DNA of 64,000 nucleotides, from NCBI GenBank assembly GCA_948144175.1, contig CANXME010000043.1:1108501-1172500 (forward strand). The letters run 5' to 3'. This DNA is from Closterium sp. NIES-65 (Eukaryota; Streptophyta; Zygnematophyceae; Desmidiales; Closteriaceae). Shown here one piece after another: positions 25,521-38,670 of the stretch (within the stretch, counting starts at the first letter, position 1; every line of letters starts with the position of its first letter). Below the pieces are notes generated by a model, which saw nothing but the letters and a program-made list of their open reading frames with translations, searched no databases and had not been told where the DNA came from. Made by a program: the position numbers and the translations under genes.

Positions 25521-28500
25521 ACAGAATCAGAGCCAAGACTAAAGGTGTAACCCTCTGACGACCGTTGAGTTGCCTGGTCGTCGGCCCAGGAAGCGTGCAA
25601 GTGACCTGTGAGTACCACTAAGTACCGTCCTCCAAGCACAAGCCCCATGCCCGATGTACTCCACAAGTAACGTAATACCCTCTTAGCAACTTCCCAGTGC
25701 ACCTTTCGGTTTCTACCGGGAGCCACGTAGCGAGCGAAGAGGCTGAGAGGGTACGCGAGGTCAAGTCGTGTGCACGTCATCAGGTACATGAGGCAATCCA
25801 CAAGCTCTGGATACGGACCACTCGGCTCTACGGACTCGTATGAAGGTGGAGCTTAGAGTGAGTGGCCCGAAGGCAGAGGAGTGGGCTGGGAGAACTGGAA
25901 CCCGAAGCGCTGAAGGACCTGCTGCGCCATGTGTAACTGAGTCAACGTGATGGTGCGCCTTGCTCTGTCTTGAGTGATCTACAAACCAAGATAGCTGCGC
26001 AGCTCACCCAGGTCGGTGCAAGTGTGTCTCTTCTGCAACTCCGACTTCACAAGGGCTAGCGCCTCAGTGTCGGCAGTAGCAAAAACCAAGTCGTCGATGT
26101 ACACGATGATGTAGAACGGCGGCAGAGAGGGGTCGGTGCGCAAAAACAGCGACGGGTCAGCAGTCAAAGGAGCAAACCCAAGAGTCGCAAGCGTCGTCCT
26201 CAATGTGTTGTGCCACTCGCTGGGCGCCTGACGGAGACCGTAGACAGGCCACTAGAGGCTCCACTGGGTACCCTTAGGGAACGACCCTCGTGGGCGGCGC
26301 AGCCAGATCTCCTCGTGAAGGCTACCCTGCAAGAAAGCTGCGGAGAAGTCGAGGGAGTGCAGCTCGCGGTCACGATGTGCTGCAACTTGTAGCAACACCC
26401 GAAGAGTAGTCATCTTTGGGGTGGGGGAGAAGGTCAGGAAGAAATCGACCCCCTGTCGGTGACTGAAGCCTTGAGCAACATAACGCGCCTTGAAGGCAGG
26501 CGGAGAACCCGGCGGCCGTTTCACTCTGAAAATCCATATGCCATCGACTATGTTTGCCCCAGGAGGAGGAACCTCGTCGACGTAGGTGCCTGTGGACTTC
26601 CAGGAAGCCATCTCTGCGTCCATGGCTGTCTACCACTGAGAATAGTACTCACTCGCGATCGCCTCAGCGTAAGAGCGCGGGGTAGGGATGTCAAGTGTAT
26701 CCGGGTCTCCCTCAGGGCAAAGCAGCACGGATGCGAAACGAGGTAAAGCAACCGCAAGACACTCAAGCTCAAACTGTCTGTTATCAAAGACGTCACTGCT
26801 AAGGGCAGGCTCACCCTCGACGGACGGAAGACAGACATGCTCAGACTCAGTAACAAGACTCGCGACGTAGTCAAGTCGACTCCTAGTAGCGAAGTCGACT
26901 AGCTCAGTGACTAGGGCAAACACAGCAGTAGACTCAAAGTCAGGGTCAGTGACGACAGTAGCGAGGAGACGAGTGACAGTAGGTTTGGCAGCATGACCAA
27001 GGTCGGACTCAGGGTCAGGAACGTCAGGAAGAGAGGACGGCGGAGGAGATGGTAGAGCAACACGATGTGGAACAGAGGAAGGACGAAGTGCCATAGTGTG
27101 ATTGCGGGGACAGGTGGAGGATGAGAACGACAAGCACGATTGACAAAGAATACAGGGGAGGCAGGACGAGACTCAGGCTCACAACGCTCTGCAAGGGAAC
27201 GTGTCTGCGCAGGGTAGGGAGAAAGGGCAGGCAGTAGAGATTCAGGCAGTAATTGCGGCTGTGACTGGTCAAGCGGAGGACACAGGAGAGGCGGAGTAAG
27301 GTTAGTGGAAGACGGAAGACTATTTACCTGACGAAGTGCCGAGCTTGGTGGTGGTAGGGACGACTGCGGCTGTGGGTAGAAAAACGGTCTGCGCAACGCA
27401 GTACCCGTACTGTAGCATCTCCAGCACCTCGAGCACCCCCAGCTCTAGCACCTCCTATACCACCAACTCTAGCACCTCCAGTACCTCCAGCTCTAGCACC
27501 GGCAGCATCTCCAGCTCCAGTACCTCCAGCTCCAGTACCTCCAGCTCCAGTACCTCCAGTACCAGCAGCTCTAGGACCTCTAGCATCTCTAGCACCAGTA
27601 GCTCCAGTACCTCTAGCACCTCTAGCACCAGCACCTCCAGCACTAGCAGCTCTCGCACCTCCAGTTCCTCCCGCTTTAGTACCTCCAGCACCTCTAGCTC
27701 TAGCACCTCCAGCACCAGCACCTCCAGCACCAGCACCTCCAGCACCTCCAGCACTAGCACCTCCAGCAACAGCACCTCCAGCACCAGCACCTCCAGCAAC
27801 AGCACCTCCCTCACCTCTTGCACCAGTAGCTCTAGAACCTCCAGCACCAGCAGCTCCAGTTCCTCCAGCACCTCCAGAACTAGCAGCTCCAGCACCTCCA
27901 ACACCAGCAGTACCTCCAGCACCAGTAGCTCCAGCACCTCCAGCACCAGCAGCTCCAGCACCTCTAGCACCAATAGTACCTCCAGGACCTCCAGAATTAG
28001 CAGCTCCAGCACCTCCAGCACCACCAGTACCTCAAGTACCAGCAGCTCCAGGACCTGTAAAACTCCAAGCTCCAACACCAGAGCGGCCTCGCTGAACGAT
28101 CCACTCACGAAGATGCTGCGGCGAGAGTGTCTCGAGTCAACTAGGCGGCTTTTGCTGTCGAACGCTAGAACCTCCAGCAGGGGCACCCACGGCCCCACCA
28201 CCACTAGGACTCGCAGCACCCCCAGAGTCAGCACCCCTAGACTTAGCACCCTCAGAACCCTCACCCCCGGTCTCAACACCCCCAGGACTAGTACCTCCAG
28301 AGTCCTCGCCCTCAGTTTCTCCACCCCCAGCAGCACCAGAGTCCACAGCTACAGGCTGCAGAGGCGGCGAAGACGGTCGAGGCGGAAAACCAGGGGAGGT
28401 CTCCAAGCGTGGAGAGCGGCGAGTGGCCACCGTGTTGTCAGCAGCGGGGTCACCCCCCCCTCAATTGGGCCAGAGGTGTCAAAGGACACCTCCAAAGGCT

Positions 28501-30439
28501 CAACCAAGGGGGGTGGGTCTACCTGAGACACACCTGAGGGAGCAGGACCCTGTGGGAGGAGGGGGTCTACCGGGGGGGGGATTGGAAGTAGGAGGACGGG
28601 CGCCGGGGGGACTGGGTGGGACGTGTGTAGGTGGAGACGGTAGAAGCATACTGACTCGACGCGAGGCAGGGTGGTAAAATCGCGAAGGTGGGCCGTCGGT
28701 GGGGAAGCCAAGGAAGACGCATCGAAGAGTGCGATGAGAGAGCTTGCTCGTGGTGGTATCGCGGACAAGGGAGAGCGTGCCCCAGACCCAAAACGCCGAC
28801 GCATCGCCAACCTTCCCTGTCCAACGTAGTGTGGGCGAGGTCTCTGGCACAGAGACATGGGGCCAAAGGTTGAGCTGATGCGCAGCGTATCGGACCGCAA
28901 ACGACCATAGTAAATGGGGAGCAGCCGCAAGGATCATGGAGGTACGAGCAACCTCCATAATCAAGCCAACGCGATGCTCAGCAATCCCATTCTACTGCGG
29001 AGAGGCCGGAAGCGTGAACAACTTGGCGATGCCCTTGTCTCGACAGATGTCTGCAAGGAGGCCGGAAGAGAACTCACCGCCCCTGTCAGAGTGCAGACGC
29101 AGGACTGGAAGATCCCGCCGAAACCGCTCGCGCAGCTGGCGACAAGTAGCACGGATCCAGGGGATCAAAACACAGCGGACATCCGCCTTGCTCTGCAAGG
29201 GGAAGACCGTGGTGTAGCGCGTGTAGTTAACAACCAGCAGAAAGTAGCGCTCCTGGTCCATCCCACGGACGGGGGCTGGGCCCCACACGTCCATATGGAG
29301 AGTCTGCAGAGGAGTAGTGGTCGGAGGAAACAAGGAGTGAGGAGGGCATGGCGGGGCAAGCGGAGGAAATGCGCTGCCGCCCCTCGACGAAGGGAAGGCA
29401 CGGCAGGGCAAGTGAGCATGGGAGGGGGGGCAGGGACCTAGGAAGGACAGTGGCAAGGAGACGAGAGTGCATGCTGCGTAGATGCGGCAGAGAGGGGTGA
29501 CCGAGTAGGTGGTGCCAGAGGAGAGTCTGGTGGGAGAGTAGCCGACACGAGCACGACGTAGCTAACTGACCAGACGCAGACACCTGACTCGACGTAGTCA
29601 CCGGACCTGCCGCAATCACCTGTGCAGACGCAGTGGTCAGGGTGTACAGATTGGACCCAGGCTATTGAGTGAACGTGGCGAGGTGCTCATCAGTGCGGGA
29701 GTCTGTACAGATCGCCACTTGCTTACCCCCAGGAGTAGTCACAGTGACAAATAGGTCCTGGAGGACAGCGTTACTCACCAAGTTCATAGTGAACGAGGGG
29801 AGGTGGAAACCTCCTAGCGAGCCGGAAGGGGCTGCCGGACACAAGAGAACGGTGGAGGGACGGCCCGCAGGGGGGCCAGCCAGACTGACTGGGACAGGTG
29901 CGGTGAGTGGTGTGACTGTGGTGCAGTCTTGGAAGAAGTAGCAAGTCGCGCCTGAGTCCAGCGTGAAGGTGTGAAAAGCCACCACAGGAGGTGCACCTCC
30001 TGCTACCAGGCTAACAGGCACCTAGACTAGCAGCCTCTGCACTACGAGGGACGCGCCGCTGAGAAAACCACTCCCGAAGCTACTGCACTGAGAGGGTCTC
30101 CTCCTGACTCTGCTGCCGCTGGTGTCCAGTACCTCCAGTACCATTACCCCAACCAGAGCGGCCTGGCTAAATAACCCACTCACGAAGCTGCAGCGGCGAG
30201 AGCGTGTCGAGTCGATGGGACTGCCGCTGCTGTCCAATACCGCCAACACCTATGAAATCCCAAGCTCCAGCACCAGATAAGCCTCGCCGAATAACTTACT
30301 CGTGAAGCTGCTGCTACGATAGAGTCTTTGGCTGACGCTGCTGCTGATGTCCATCCCCAGACGCTGCTACGACCGTGATAGTGGCCATGGTAGGCAGTGG
30401 CAGTCAATAGCAGCGGCACAAGGGCGGCAGTGGCAACTG

Positions 30440-31440
30440 CTGTAGTTGTGGCGGTAGGCGCTGTAGTGGCAGGTCAGCTAGGCAGGCGGGTCAGCCGGGC
30501 GGCTCGGCGCGGTTCGGGCAGGGCTAGGCGACTCTGGCAGGGGCGGGGCACAGTAGCAAGCAAGGCGTGCAGTGCACGGGCAGGGCACCGGCCAGGGCAG
30601 CGCGCAGGCAGGGTGCGCAGTGCGCGTGGGTGGCGCCAGCAGCGGACAGGTAGTGCGCGGGCTGCAGGACAGGGCAGTGTGCTGGCTGCAGGGCAGCGCA
30701 AGAAGGGCAACGCGTGGGCTGTTGGGCGTGTGGGCAGGAGGGCGACGCGGGCAGCAGGGCGCCCGGGCTGCAGGGTGACGCGGGCAGCGGGGCGCGTGGG
30801 CTGCAAGGCGACTCGGGCAGCAGGGCGCGCGGGCTGCAGAGCGTGCGGGCTGCAGGGCGACGGGGGCAGCAGGGCGACGAGTTGCAGTGTGTCGCGGGCA
30901 GCAGGGGGACACGACCTATAGGGTACGCGGGCTGCAGGGCGTGCGGGCTGCAGGGCGACGGGGGCAGCAGGGCGACGAGCTGCAGGGCGTCGCGGGCTGC
31001 AAGGCGCGCGGGCTGCAGGGTGACGCGAGCAGCAGGGCGACGCGGGCAGCAGGGCGTGCGGGCTGCAGGGTGACGCGAGCAGCTGGGCAACGCGGGCAGC
31101 AGGGCGTGCGGGCTGCAGAGCGACGCGGGCAGCAGGGAAACGTGGGCTACAGGGCGTGCGAACTACAATGCCACGAGAGCAGCAGGGCGATGGGGGCAGC
31201 AGGACGTGCGGGCTGCAGGGCGACGCGGGCTGCAGGGCAGGGCAGCGCGCGGGCTTCAGGGCAGGGCAGCGCGTGGGCTGCAGGGCAGGGCAGCACGGGG
31301 GCTGCAGGGCAGCGCGGGCAGGGCAGCGCGCAGGCTGCAGGGCAGGGCAGCGCGCGGGCTGTAGGGCTGCGCAGGCAGGGCAGCGCGCGGGCTGCAAGGC
31401 GTGGCGGCGCGCGGGCAGCAGGGCGGCGTGCGGGCAGGGC
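30440..31440 (-). repeat. GC-rich minisatellite leader of element D
   Basis: About 1 kb of degenerate tandem units such as ggctgcagggcgacgcgggc, with longer-order repeats near 30850-30990 and 31230-31400. This is the longest and most irregular leader array in the window. It is not coding. Confidence 0.75.
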
Positions 31441-31517
31441 AAGGAAAAAAACGTGCAATGCCTACGGTTGGTGGGCCCTAACGGAGCGGTCCTACGGACG
31501 AACCAGCTCTGAAACCA

Positions 31518-31645
31518 TGTCAGAATCACTAGGCATGAATGATTGCATTGAGCAGGATGATGAGTACAAGTATGAAACCCTGAAGGGTTGTACTCACTAG
31601 AGTATGCCCCACTACAGCCTAGAGACATACAAACATAATTTGATA
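31518..31645 (-). repeat. 5' LTR of element D (about 128 bp)
   Basis: Plus-strand start TGTCAGAATCAC directly after a primer site. The outer end is placed at aatttgata, by analogy with the TTTGACA ends of the other copies, so it is approximate. Confidence 0.6.
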
Positions 31646-32008
31646 TGGGAAACCCGAAATTGTCATTCGTTTCACTGCTAAGGTGAAATTAGGTTTCGTA
31701 AATTGACAGGTTTTCAATAAAAAAAAAATCAACATGCGCTTATAATACATCATGGTTTTTAAGGGTGTGCGCTTATAATTGAGGACCGAATATAAACGCC
31801 ATATGCCTTTTATAAGCGCCCGACGCTTATTCGAGGCCTGCGCTTATATCCGAGGGCTTACGGTGAATGTAAGATGAGAAATCTTGTCACGCAATGTCCA
31901 CAACTTTAGTCATGGGTTTTAAGTAAAACCCGATCCTGGCGCGCTTACGGAGTTATCGTGTGGAAAACATGCAAGTGCGGAAATGTGGCTTCAGTGGTGC
32001 TTACGGAG
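31646..32008. other. AT-richer spacer with repeated gcgcttata words
   Basis: Non-element sequence left of element F. It joins the sequence after 38805 to form the pre-insertion locus. Between 31735 and 31860 the words gcgcttat or ataagcgc occur about five times in both orientations. It also has an A10 tract at about 31720. No coding potential is seen. Confidence 0.6.
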
Positions 32009-32138
32009 TGTGAGAATAAACGAACAGGGATGGGAAATGACTAAGGAAAGATGGGTACAAATACAACCCTAGAAACCCTGTACCCCATATGTGCTACCCC
32101 ACTATAGCCTACAACAACTATGTCATATAAATCTGACA
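32009..32138 (-). repeat. 3' LTR of element F (130 bp)
   Basis: Plus-strand TGTGAGAATAAA ... TAAATCTGACA, followed inward by the complement of the purine tract (cacccccataggcaaagtgg) and preceded by the target duplication CGGAG. Confidence 0.92.
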
Positions 32139-35100
32139 CACCCCCATAGGCAAAGTGGGGGAGAACAAGGGGTCACAAGACCAGTCAAGCAAAGCAAAGC
32201 AAGCTCAGGGTGGATCACAAAGTCACCACACAGTCCGAGCACAAGAGTAGGGCCAGAGGCCAGTTCACATGCAGGAGTACAGACATATATATAAAACTAG
32301 ACAAACAAGAGCAGGCATATATATATGTCTCAGTACAAGTGAAGTCAAGAGGAGAGCAAGTGAGGCAAGACAGGCACAAGACCCAGCTGGGTGCAAAAGC
32401 GCTGATGGTCACAAGGCGCGAGTGCCTTGGTGAACACATCAGCAGTGTTGGCCTCAGAGGCCACGTACGCAAGTCGCAACTGACCACGCTGCTGCAACTC
32501 ACGAGCAAGGAAGAAGCGGAGAGCAATGTGCTTCGTTCTGTGCTCCAAGCGCTGCTCTCGACACAAGGCCAGCATGGCCTTGTTGTCTACGTACAGCACT
32601 GGAGGAGAACGAGGCGGCTCTCCAAGGTCAGTCAGCAGGTAGGTGAGCCAGCGAAGCTCCTGTGCAGCCATGGCCCCGGCGTAGATCTCAGCCTCACAAC
32701 TGGAGCCGAGAACCGAAGACGAGCGAGTAGACCGCCACGAGACAAAGCCGGAACCAAGGCTGAAGGTCTAACCCTGTGACGACCGCTGCGTAGCCTGGTC
32801 GTCAGCCCAAGAAGCGTCCGCGTGGCCGGTAAGGACCACTGGACTCCGCCCTCCAAGCACTAGCCCCATGCCCGACGTACTGCACAGGTAGCGCAATACC
32901 CTCTTCGCTGCAGCCATGTGCTCCGGTCTGTGTCTCCCAGGAGCAACATAGCGTGCAAGAATGCTCAGAGGGTATGCAAGGTCAGGTCGTGTGCAGGTCA
33001 TCAGGTACATGAGGCAGCCAACAAGCTCTGCATACGGACCACTCGACTCTACGGACTCATCCGAAGGCAGAGCTGAGAGTGAGTGGCGAGTAGGTAGAGG
33101 AGTGGCCTGAGGCGAGGAGTACGTGAAGCCGAAGCGCTGAAGGACCTGCTGCACCATGTGTGACTGAGTCAAGGTAATGGTGCGGCGTGCTCTGTCCCGA
33201 GTGATCTGCAAGCCAAGGTAGCTGCGCAGTTCACCAAGGTCTGTGCACGTGTGTCTCTTCAGCAGCTCGGACTTCACATAGGCGAGTCCAGCAGTGTCCG
33301 CTGTGGCAAAGACCAAGTCGTCGACGTACACGAGGATGTAGAACGGCGGCAGCGAGGTGTCGGTGCGCAGAAACAGCGACGGGTCAGCAGTAGAAGGAGC
33401 AAACCCAAGAGCCGCAAGCGTAGTCCTCAGTGTGTCGTGCCACTCACGCGGTGCCTGGCGGAGACCGTAGACTGGCCGTTTGAGGCTCCACTGGGTGCCA
33501 GGAGGGAAAGTCCCAGTGAAGCCAGGTGGACGGCGCAGCCAGATCTCCTCGTGCAGGCTACCCTGCAGGAACGCAGTGCTGAAGTCAAGAGAGTGAAGCT
33601 CGTAGTCGCGCTGAGCGGCTATGTGCAGCAGCACCCGAAGAGTGGTCATCTTCGGGGTGGGAGAGAAGGTCTGAAAGTAGTCAACTCCCTGCCGCTGACT
33701 GAAGCCACGAGCAACGTACCGCGCCTTGAAGACAGGTGGAGAGCCCGGCGGCCGCTTCACCCTGAAGATCCACATGCCACTGACGATGTTCGCCCCAGGA
33801 GGGGGAACTGCGTCAACGTAGGTGCCTGTGGACTTCCAGGAAGCCATCTCTGCATCCATAGCTGCCTGCCACTGAGAGGAGTAGGGACCCTCTACGGCCT
33901 CCGCGTAAGAACGCGGAGTCGGGATGTCTAATGCATCCGGGTCTCCCTCAGGGGCAAGTAGTACAGACGCGAGATGAGGTGAAGCAGCCGCTAGACACTG
34001 TAACTCCTCCTGTCTGTCCTCTAGGACGTCCGTGCCAAGAGCACACTCACCCCCGACGGACGGAGGACAGACAGACGCAGACTCAGCAACAAGACCAGCA
34101 GCGTAGTCGAGACGACAGCGAGCAGCAAAGTCAACGAGCTCAGCGACTAGAGCAGACGCAACAGTGGACTCAAAAGTGGGGTCAGTGACGACAGTAGCAA
34201 GCAGACGCGTGACAGTAGGACTGGCAGCGCGAAGAGAGTCTGACTCAGGGTCGGCAAGCGCAGGAAGAGAGGACTCAGGAGGAGAAGGCAGAGGGGCACG
34301 CAGAGGAGCAGTGGACGGACGCAGAGACATCCGGTGCGTGCCAGGGACAGGAGGAGGACGCTGACGCGGACCGCGACCACTAGCGCGAGCAGCACGAACA
34401 GGCGACGCGGGACGAGACGCAGGCTCACGACGCTCAGCAAGACCTCCAGTAGGACCAGTGTAAGGAGAGGGAGCAGGCAGAGGAGAGGAAGGCTCCAACA
34501 GTGACTGCGACTGGACAGGCTGTGGACACTCTACCGAAGGAGAAAGACCAAGAACCTGCTGTAGGAGCGGAACGAAGTACGGCCGAGGCCGCGCGGCAGC
34601 TCCAGACTCAGCAGGGACAGCACCAGCACCCTCAGCGACAGCACCAGCGCCACCCACACCTCCAGCGGCAGGACCAACAGCAGTAGGCTCAGCACCAACG
34701 CCCTCAGCACCTCCAGCTGCAGGAGGACCCTCAGGTCCAGCAGCTCCGGGACCGGCAGCACCCGCACCCTCGACGGTCGAAGAAGCTCCAGCTCCAGCTC
34801 CAGCAGCACGCCTCCAGCGGCGAGCGTACCACTCGCGCACCTCCTGTGGAGAGAGGGGCTCCCGGCGAGACGCAGCAGCAGGAGAAACCCCAGGCTCAGC
34901 AGCTCCAGACGCAGCAGGGACAGCACCAGCACCCTCAGCGACAGCACCAGCGCCACCCACACCTCCAGCGGCAGGACCAACAGCACTAGGCTCAGCACCA
35001 ACGCCCTCAGCACCTCCAGCTCCAGGAGGACCCGCAGGTCCAGCAGCTCCAGGACCGGCAGCACCCGCACCCTCGACGGTCGAAGAAGCTCCAGCTCCAG

Positions 35101-37799
35101 CTCCAGCAGCACCTCCAGACTCAGCAGCACGCCTGCAGCGGCGAGCGTACCACTCGCGCAGCTCCTGTGGAGAGAGGGGCTCCCGGCGAGACGCAGCAGC
35201 AGGAGAAACCCCAGGTTCAGCAGCTCCAGACGCAGCACCCCCAGGCTCAGCAGCTCCCAGCTCAGCACCCCCAGGCTCAGCAGCTCCCGACCCAGCACCC
35301 CCAGACCCAGTACCTCCAGGCACAGCACCCCCCGGCTCAGCACCCCCAGGCTCCGCACCCACCGCAGTAGCACCCTCAGGCCCAGCACCCCCAACAGTAG
35401 CACCCCCAGGCTCAGCACCCCCGCGCACAGTACCCCCAGAGTCAGCACCCCCAGGCTCAGCACCCGCAGCAGCACCAGAGTCACCAGTAACCTCGACCGG
35501 GTCAACGGCGTCTACCTGGGACACACCTGAGGGGGCAGGAACCTGAGGGGGGAGGGGGTCTACCGGGGGGGGAACCGGCACAAGGAAGTCCGGGGGAGGG
35601 GGGAGGGAAGGAGTGCGGTAGGGGAAGAGACGGTAGAAGGGGACTGACTCATCGAACGTGACGTCCTGGGAGGACAGAACACGACGAGAGGAGGGGTGGT
35701 AAAACTGCCACCCTGGGGCGTCAGTGGGGAAGCCAAGGAAGACACAGGGAGCAGCACGAGGGGACAGCTTGTCCGCAGACAAGTCGCGGACAAACGCCCG
35801 AGATCCCCAGACACGGAACACAGACGCATCGCCAACCTTCCCCGTCCACAGCAAGACTGGGGACATCGCAGGCCGAGAGACCCGGGGGTGAAGGTTGAGC
35901 TGATGCGCCGCGTACCTCACCGCAAACGGCCACAGAAAATGGGGGGCAGCCGCATGCATCATGGACGTACGAGCGACATCCATGACCATGCCAATGCGGC
36001 GCTCAGCAATCCCATTTTGCTGTGGTGAGTCCGGAAGCGTGAAGGTCTGGCGGATCCCCCGTGCACGACAGTAGTCTCGTAGAAGGCGGGAAGAGAACTC
36101 TCCGCCTCTGTCAGAGTGCAGACGCAGAACAGGAAAGTCCGAGCCGAAGCTCTTCCTGAGGTGGAGACGAGCCTCGCGGATCCAGTCGATCAACACCACA
36201 GTGACCTCACCCTTGCTGCGCAAGGGGAAGACTGTGGTGTAACGCGAGTAGTCGTCAACCACCAACAGGAAGTAGCGCTCGTAACCCTGCCCACGGACGG
36301 GGGCAGGGCCCCACACATCCATGTGAAGCGTCTGCAGGGGAGCCTCTGTCGGGGGGAAGTGGGAGGAGTGAGGAGTAGCCCGGAGGCGACCCTCGACACA
36401 AGGGACACAGGAAGGTCCTGGCCCGGAGGGGAGAGGAGGGAGAGACTGGGGAAGACCAGAGACAAGGACACGGGAAGCCATGTTCCGAAGACGGGGCAAG
36501 GAGGGGTGGCCAAGACGGTGGTGCCACAGGAGAGTCTCGTGAGACAGGAGGCGACAAGTACAGGGGGCAGACTCAGGACCAGACCTGGACGCAGCAGCAA
36601 ACACTTGACCCGACGCTGCTACCTGACCGGACGCGGGGACAGGAGGAGACTCAGTGGTCAGGGTGTAGAGGCTCGACCCCGGCCGACGCGAGAACGTGGC
36701 CAGGTGCCGGCCTGTGCGTGCGTCCGTGCAGTGGGTCACCCGCTGACTCGCAGGAGTGAACTGGTGAACCCCCGCATCCTGTAGGTCTGCACCACTCACC
36801 AAGTTCGTCGAGAACGAGGGGAGGTACAGGCCAGACAGGGTGCCCGAGGGGGCAGCCGGACACGGGAGGACAGTGGAGAAGTGAGCGAGGACAGGACCCC
36901 CAGAGGGGTCAGCCAGGGAGACTGCAACCGGCCGACCAAGCGGCGTGAGTGTGGTGCGGTCCCGAAAGAAGGAGCGAGAAGCCCCAGAGTCAAGTGTAAA
37001 GGTGAGGGAGGCCGAAGCCAACGCGGTACCTGAGAGCGCAGCCTCACCCGCACCTGAGGAAGCAGACTCACTAGCACCTAGAGCAGCAGCCGTACCTGTA
37101 CCTGGAGCAGGAGACTCACTAGCACCCAGAGCAGCAGCCTCACCAGTAGCTAGAGCAGCAGGTCCTATACCTGGGTCAGGCGGGACGCACAGGTGACCGG
37201 CACGGTCAGTACTAGTAGGCAATGCATACATGGCAGTGAGAATAGCATCATAGTCAAGAGCATATATATCTACCCTCTGCCTAAGCAACTCCACCCAGTC
37301 GGGAAGCTCAGCCTCGTCGCCAAACACGGTACGCCAGGCGTCGCTCAGACGGGCGAAGCAGCGGGACGGTGTATGACTACGTGTCCCACAAGGCTGACCA
37401 GTCCGAGTACCAGTGCGAATCACGTACGAGCAGCGAACAGCACTGAGAGACCCTCCACTCTGAGCGTACCACTCACGAAGCTGGCGAGGCGTGAGAGACA
37501 CGGGAGAGGGTCGCGGGAGCTGCATCTGGCCGCCACCACGAGTAGAAGCAGCAGGAGTGGTAGTAGGAGTAGCGTCGCCACCCCTACAGCCCCAACCAGC
37601 GTACCACTCACGCAGCTGCTGGGGCGTGAGGGACTCACGCCGGCGTCGCTGGGGCTGCATTTGGCTCCGCAAGTAGAAGCAGGAGCAGGACTAGCAGCAG
37701 GGAGGCAGGCAGCCAGGCAAGCCAAAAGGCAGGCAGGCAGGCAAGCAGGCGACGCGCAGTGTGCTAGCAGGGCAAGAGCTCACCAGTGGTGGGAAGAGT

Positions 37800-38570
37800 A
37801 GGCTCGGCGACTCAGCGGCTCGGCAGCTTGGCGGCTCGGCGGCTCGGGCGACTCGGGCGGCTCGGCGGCAAGGCGGCTCAGCAGCAACTGCAGCTCAGAA
37901 GCTAAGCGACCCGGCGGCTCGGCTGTGGGGCGGCTCGGCTGCTGCAGGTGAGCGGCTCGGCTGCTGCAGTGGGAGATGAAGGAGGAGGAGAAGCAGGGGA
38001 GGCCACACACCTGCCACCCCTCTGCTGGCGGCCCCCTCAGGTCGCCTCGACAGGCGACGGGAAAAGGGGGGGTGGGTGGTGGGGGGCCGGTAGGTGCAGC
38101 GGCGGGGCCAGCAGATGCAGTTGCGGGGCCGGTAGAAGGGGGGACGGCAGGAGCCGTCAGGAGGAGACCGGGCCGCGACGGGGGCAGGCGGCGGGGCCGC
38201 GTAAGGGCCTGGGCGGGGCCGCGACGAAGCCGTCGGCGTGGCCGCGTGAAAGCCGGGGCGGGGCCGCGTAGAAGCCGGGGCGGGGCCGCGTGAGAGCAGG
38301 CGGCGGGGCCGCGAAGGAGCCGGGGCGGGGCCGCGTGAGAGCAGGCGGCGGAGCCGCGTAAGGGCCTGGGCGGGGCCGCGACGAAGCCGTCGGCGGGGCC
38401 GCGTGAAAGCCGGGGCGGGGCCGCGTAGAAGCCAGGGCGGGGCCGCGCGAGAGCAGGCGGCGGGGCCGCGAAGGAGCCGGGGCGGGGCCGCGTGAGAGCA
38501 GGCGGCCGAGCCGCGACAGAGAGGGCGGCGGGGCCGCGTCAGTGAAGGCGGCGGGGCCGCAGGGGAAATG
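37800..38570 (-). repeat. GC-rich minisatellite leader of element F
   Basis: A short ggcggctcgg block (about 37800-37940) is followed, from about 38160, by units such as ggcggggccgcgtgagagca. These form a higher-order repeat of about 165 bp (38200-38360 resembles 38365-38520). It lies between primer site and the first protein-coding part. Confidence 0.75.
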
Positions 38571-38670
38571 GCGACCCGAGGGGTCGCTAAAAAAAAAGGA
38601 TCGCGCCTCGGGGGGGCGCTTCGGTGGGCCCAAAAAAAAACCGGTCCGTAGAAGGACCCGCTCTATACCA

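Larger units (their letters stand above)
25521..31645 (-). mobile_element. Ty1/copia element D, old and heavily broken
   Basis: Minus-strand copia fossil. Parts: LTR about 31518-31645 with one decayed end; primer site (minus TGGTTTCAGAGCTGG) ending at 31517; GC-rich leader about 30400-31450; degraded gag-proximal stretch about 30020-30370; protease with a DSGA-like site about 29930-29970; GAG-pre-integrase about 29450-29600; integrase about 28640-29350; serine/alanine-repeat linker about 26650-28400; pieces of reverse transcriptase and RNase H about 25530-26640. Many breaks. The left end stops abruptly at the LTR of element C and no 3' LTR was found. Divergence from A, B and F makes it the oldest copy here. 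Confidence 0.75.

Noticed and set aside
27336-28526. Serine/threonine-rich plus-strand protein
   Set aside because: It is antisense to the repetitive linker of element D. The trinucleotide-like repeats read open in several frames.
30474-31628. Large minus-strand frame rich in cysteine, proline and alanine
   Set aside because: It lies entirely in the minisatellite leader of element D and is a shadow of the repeat.
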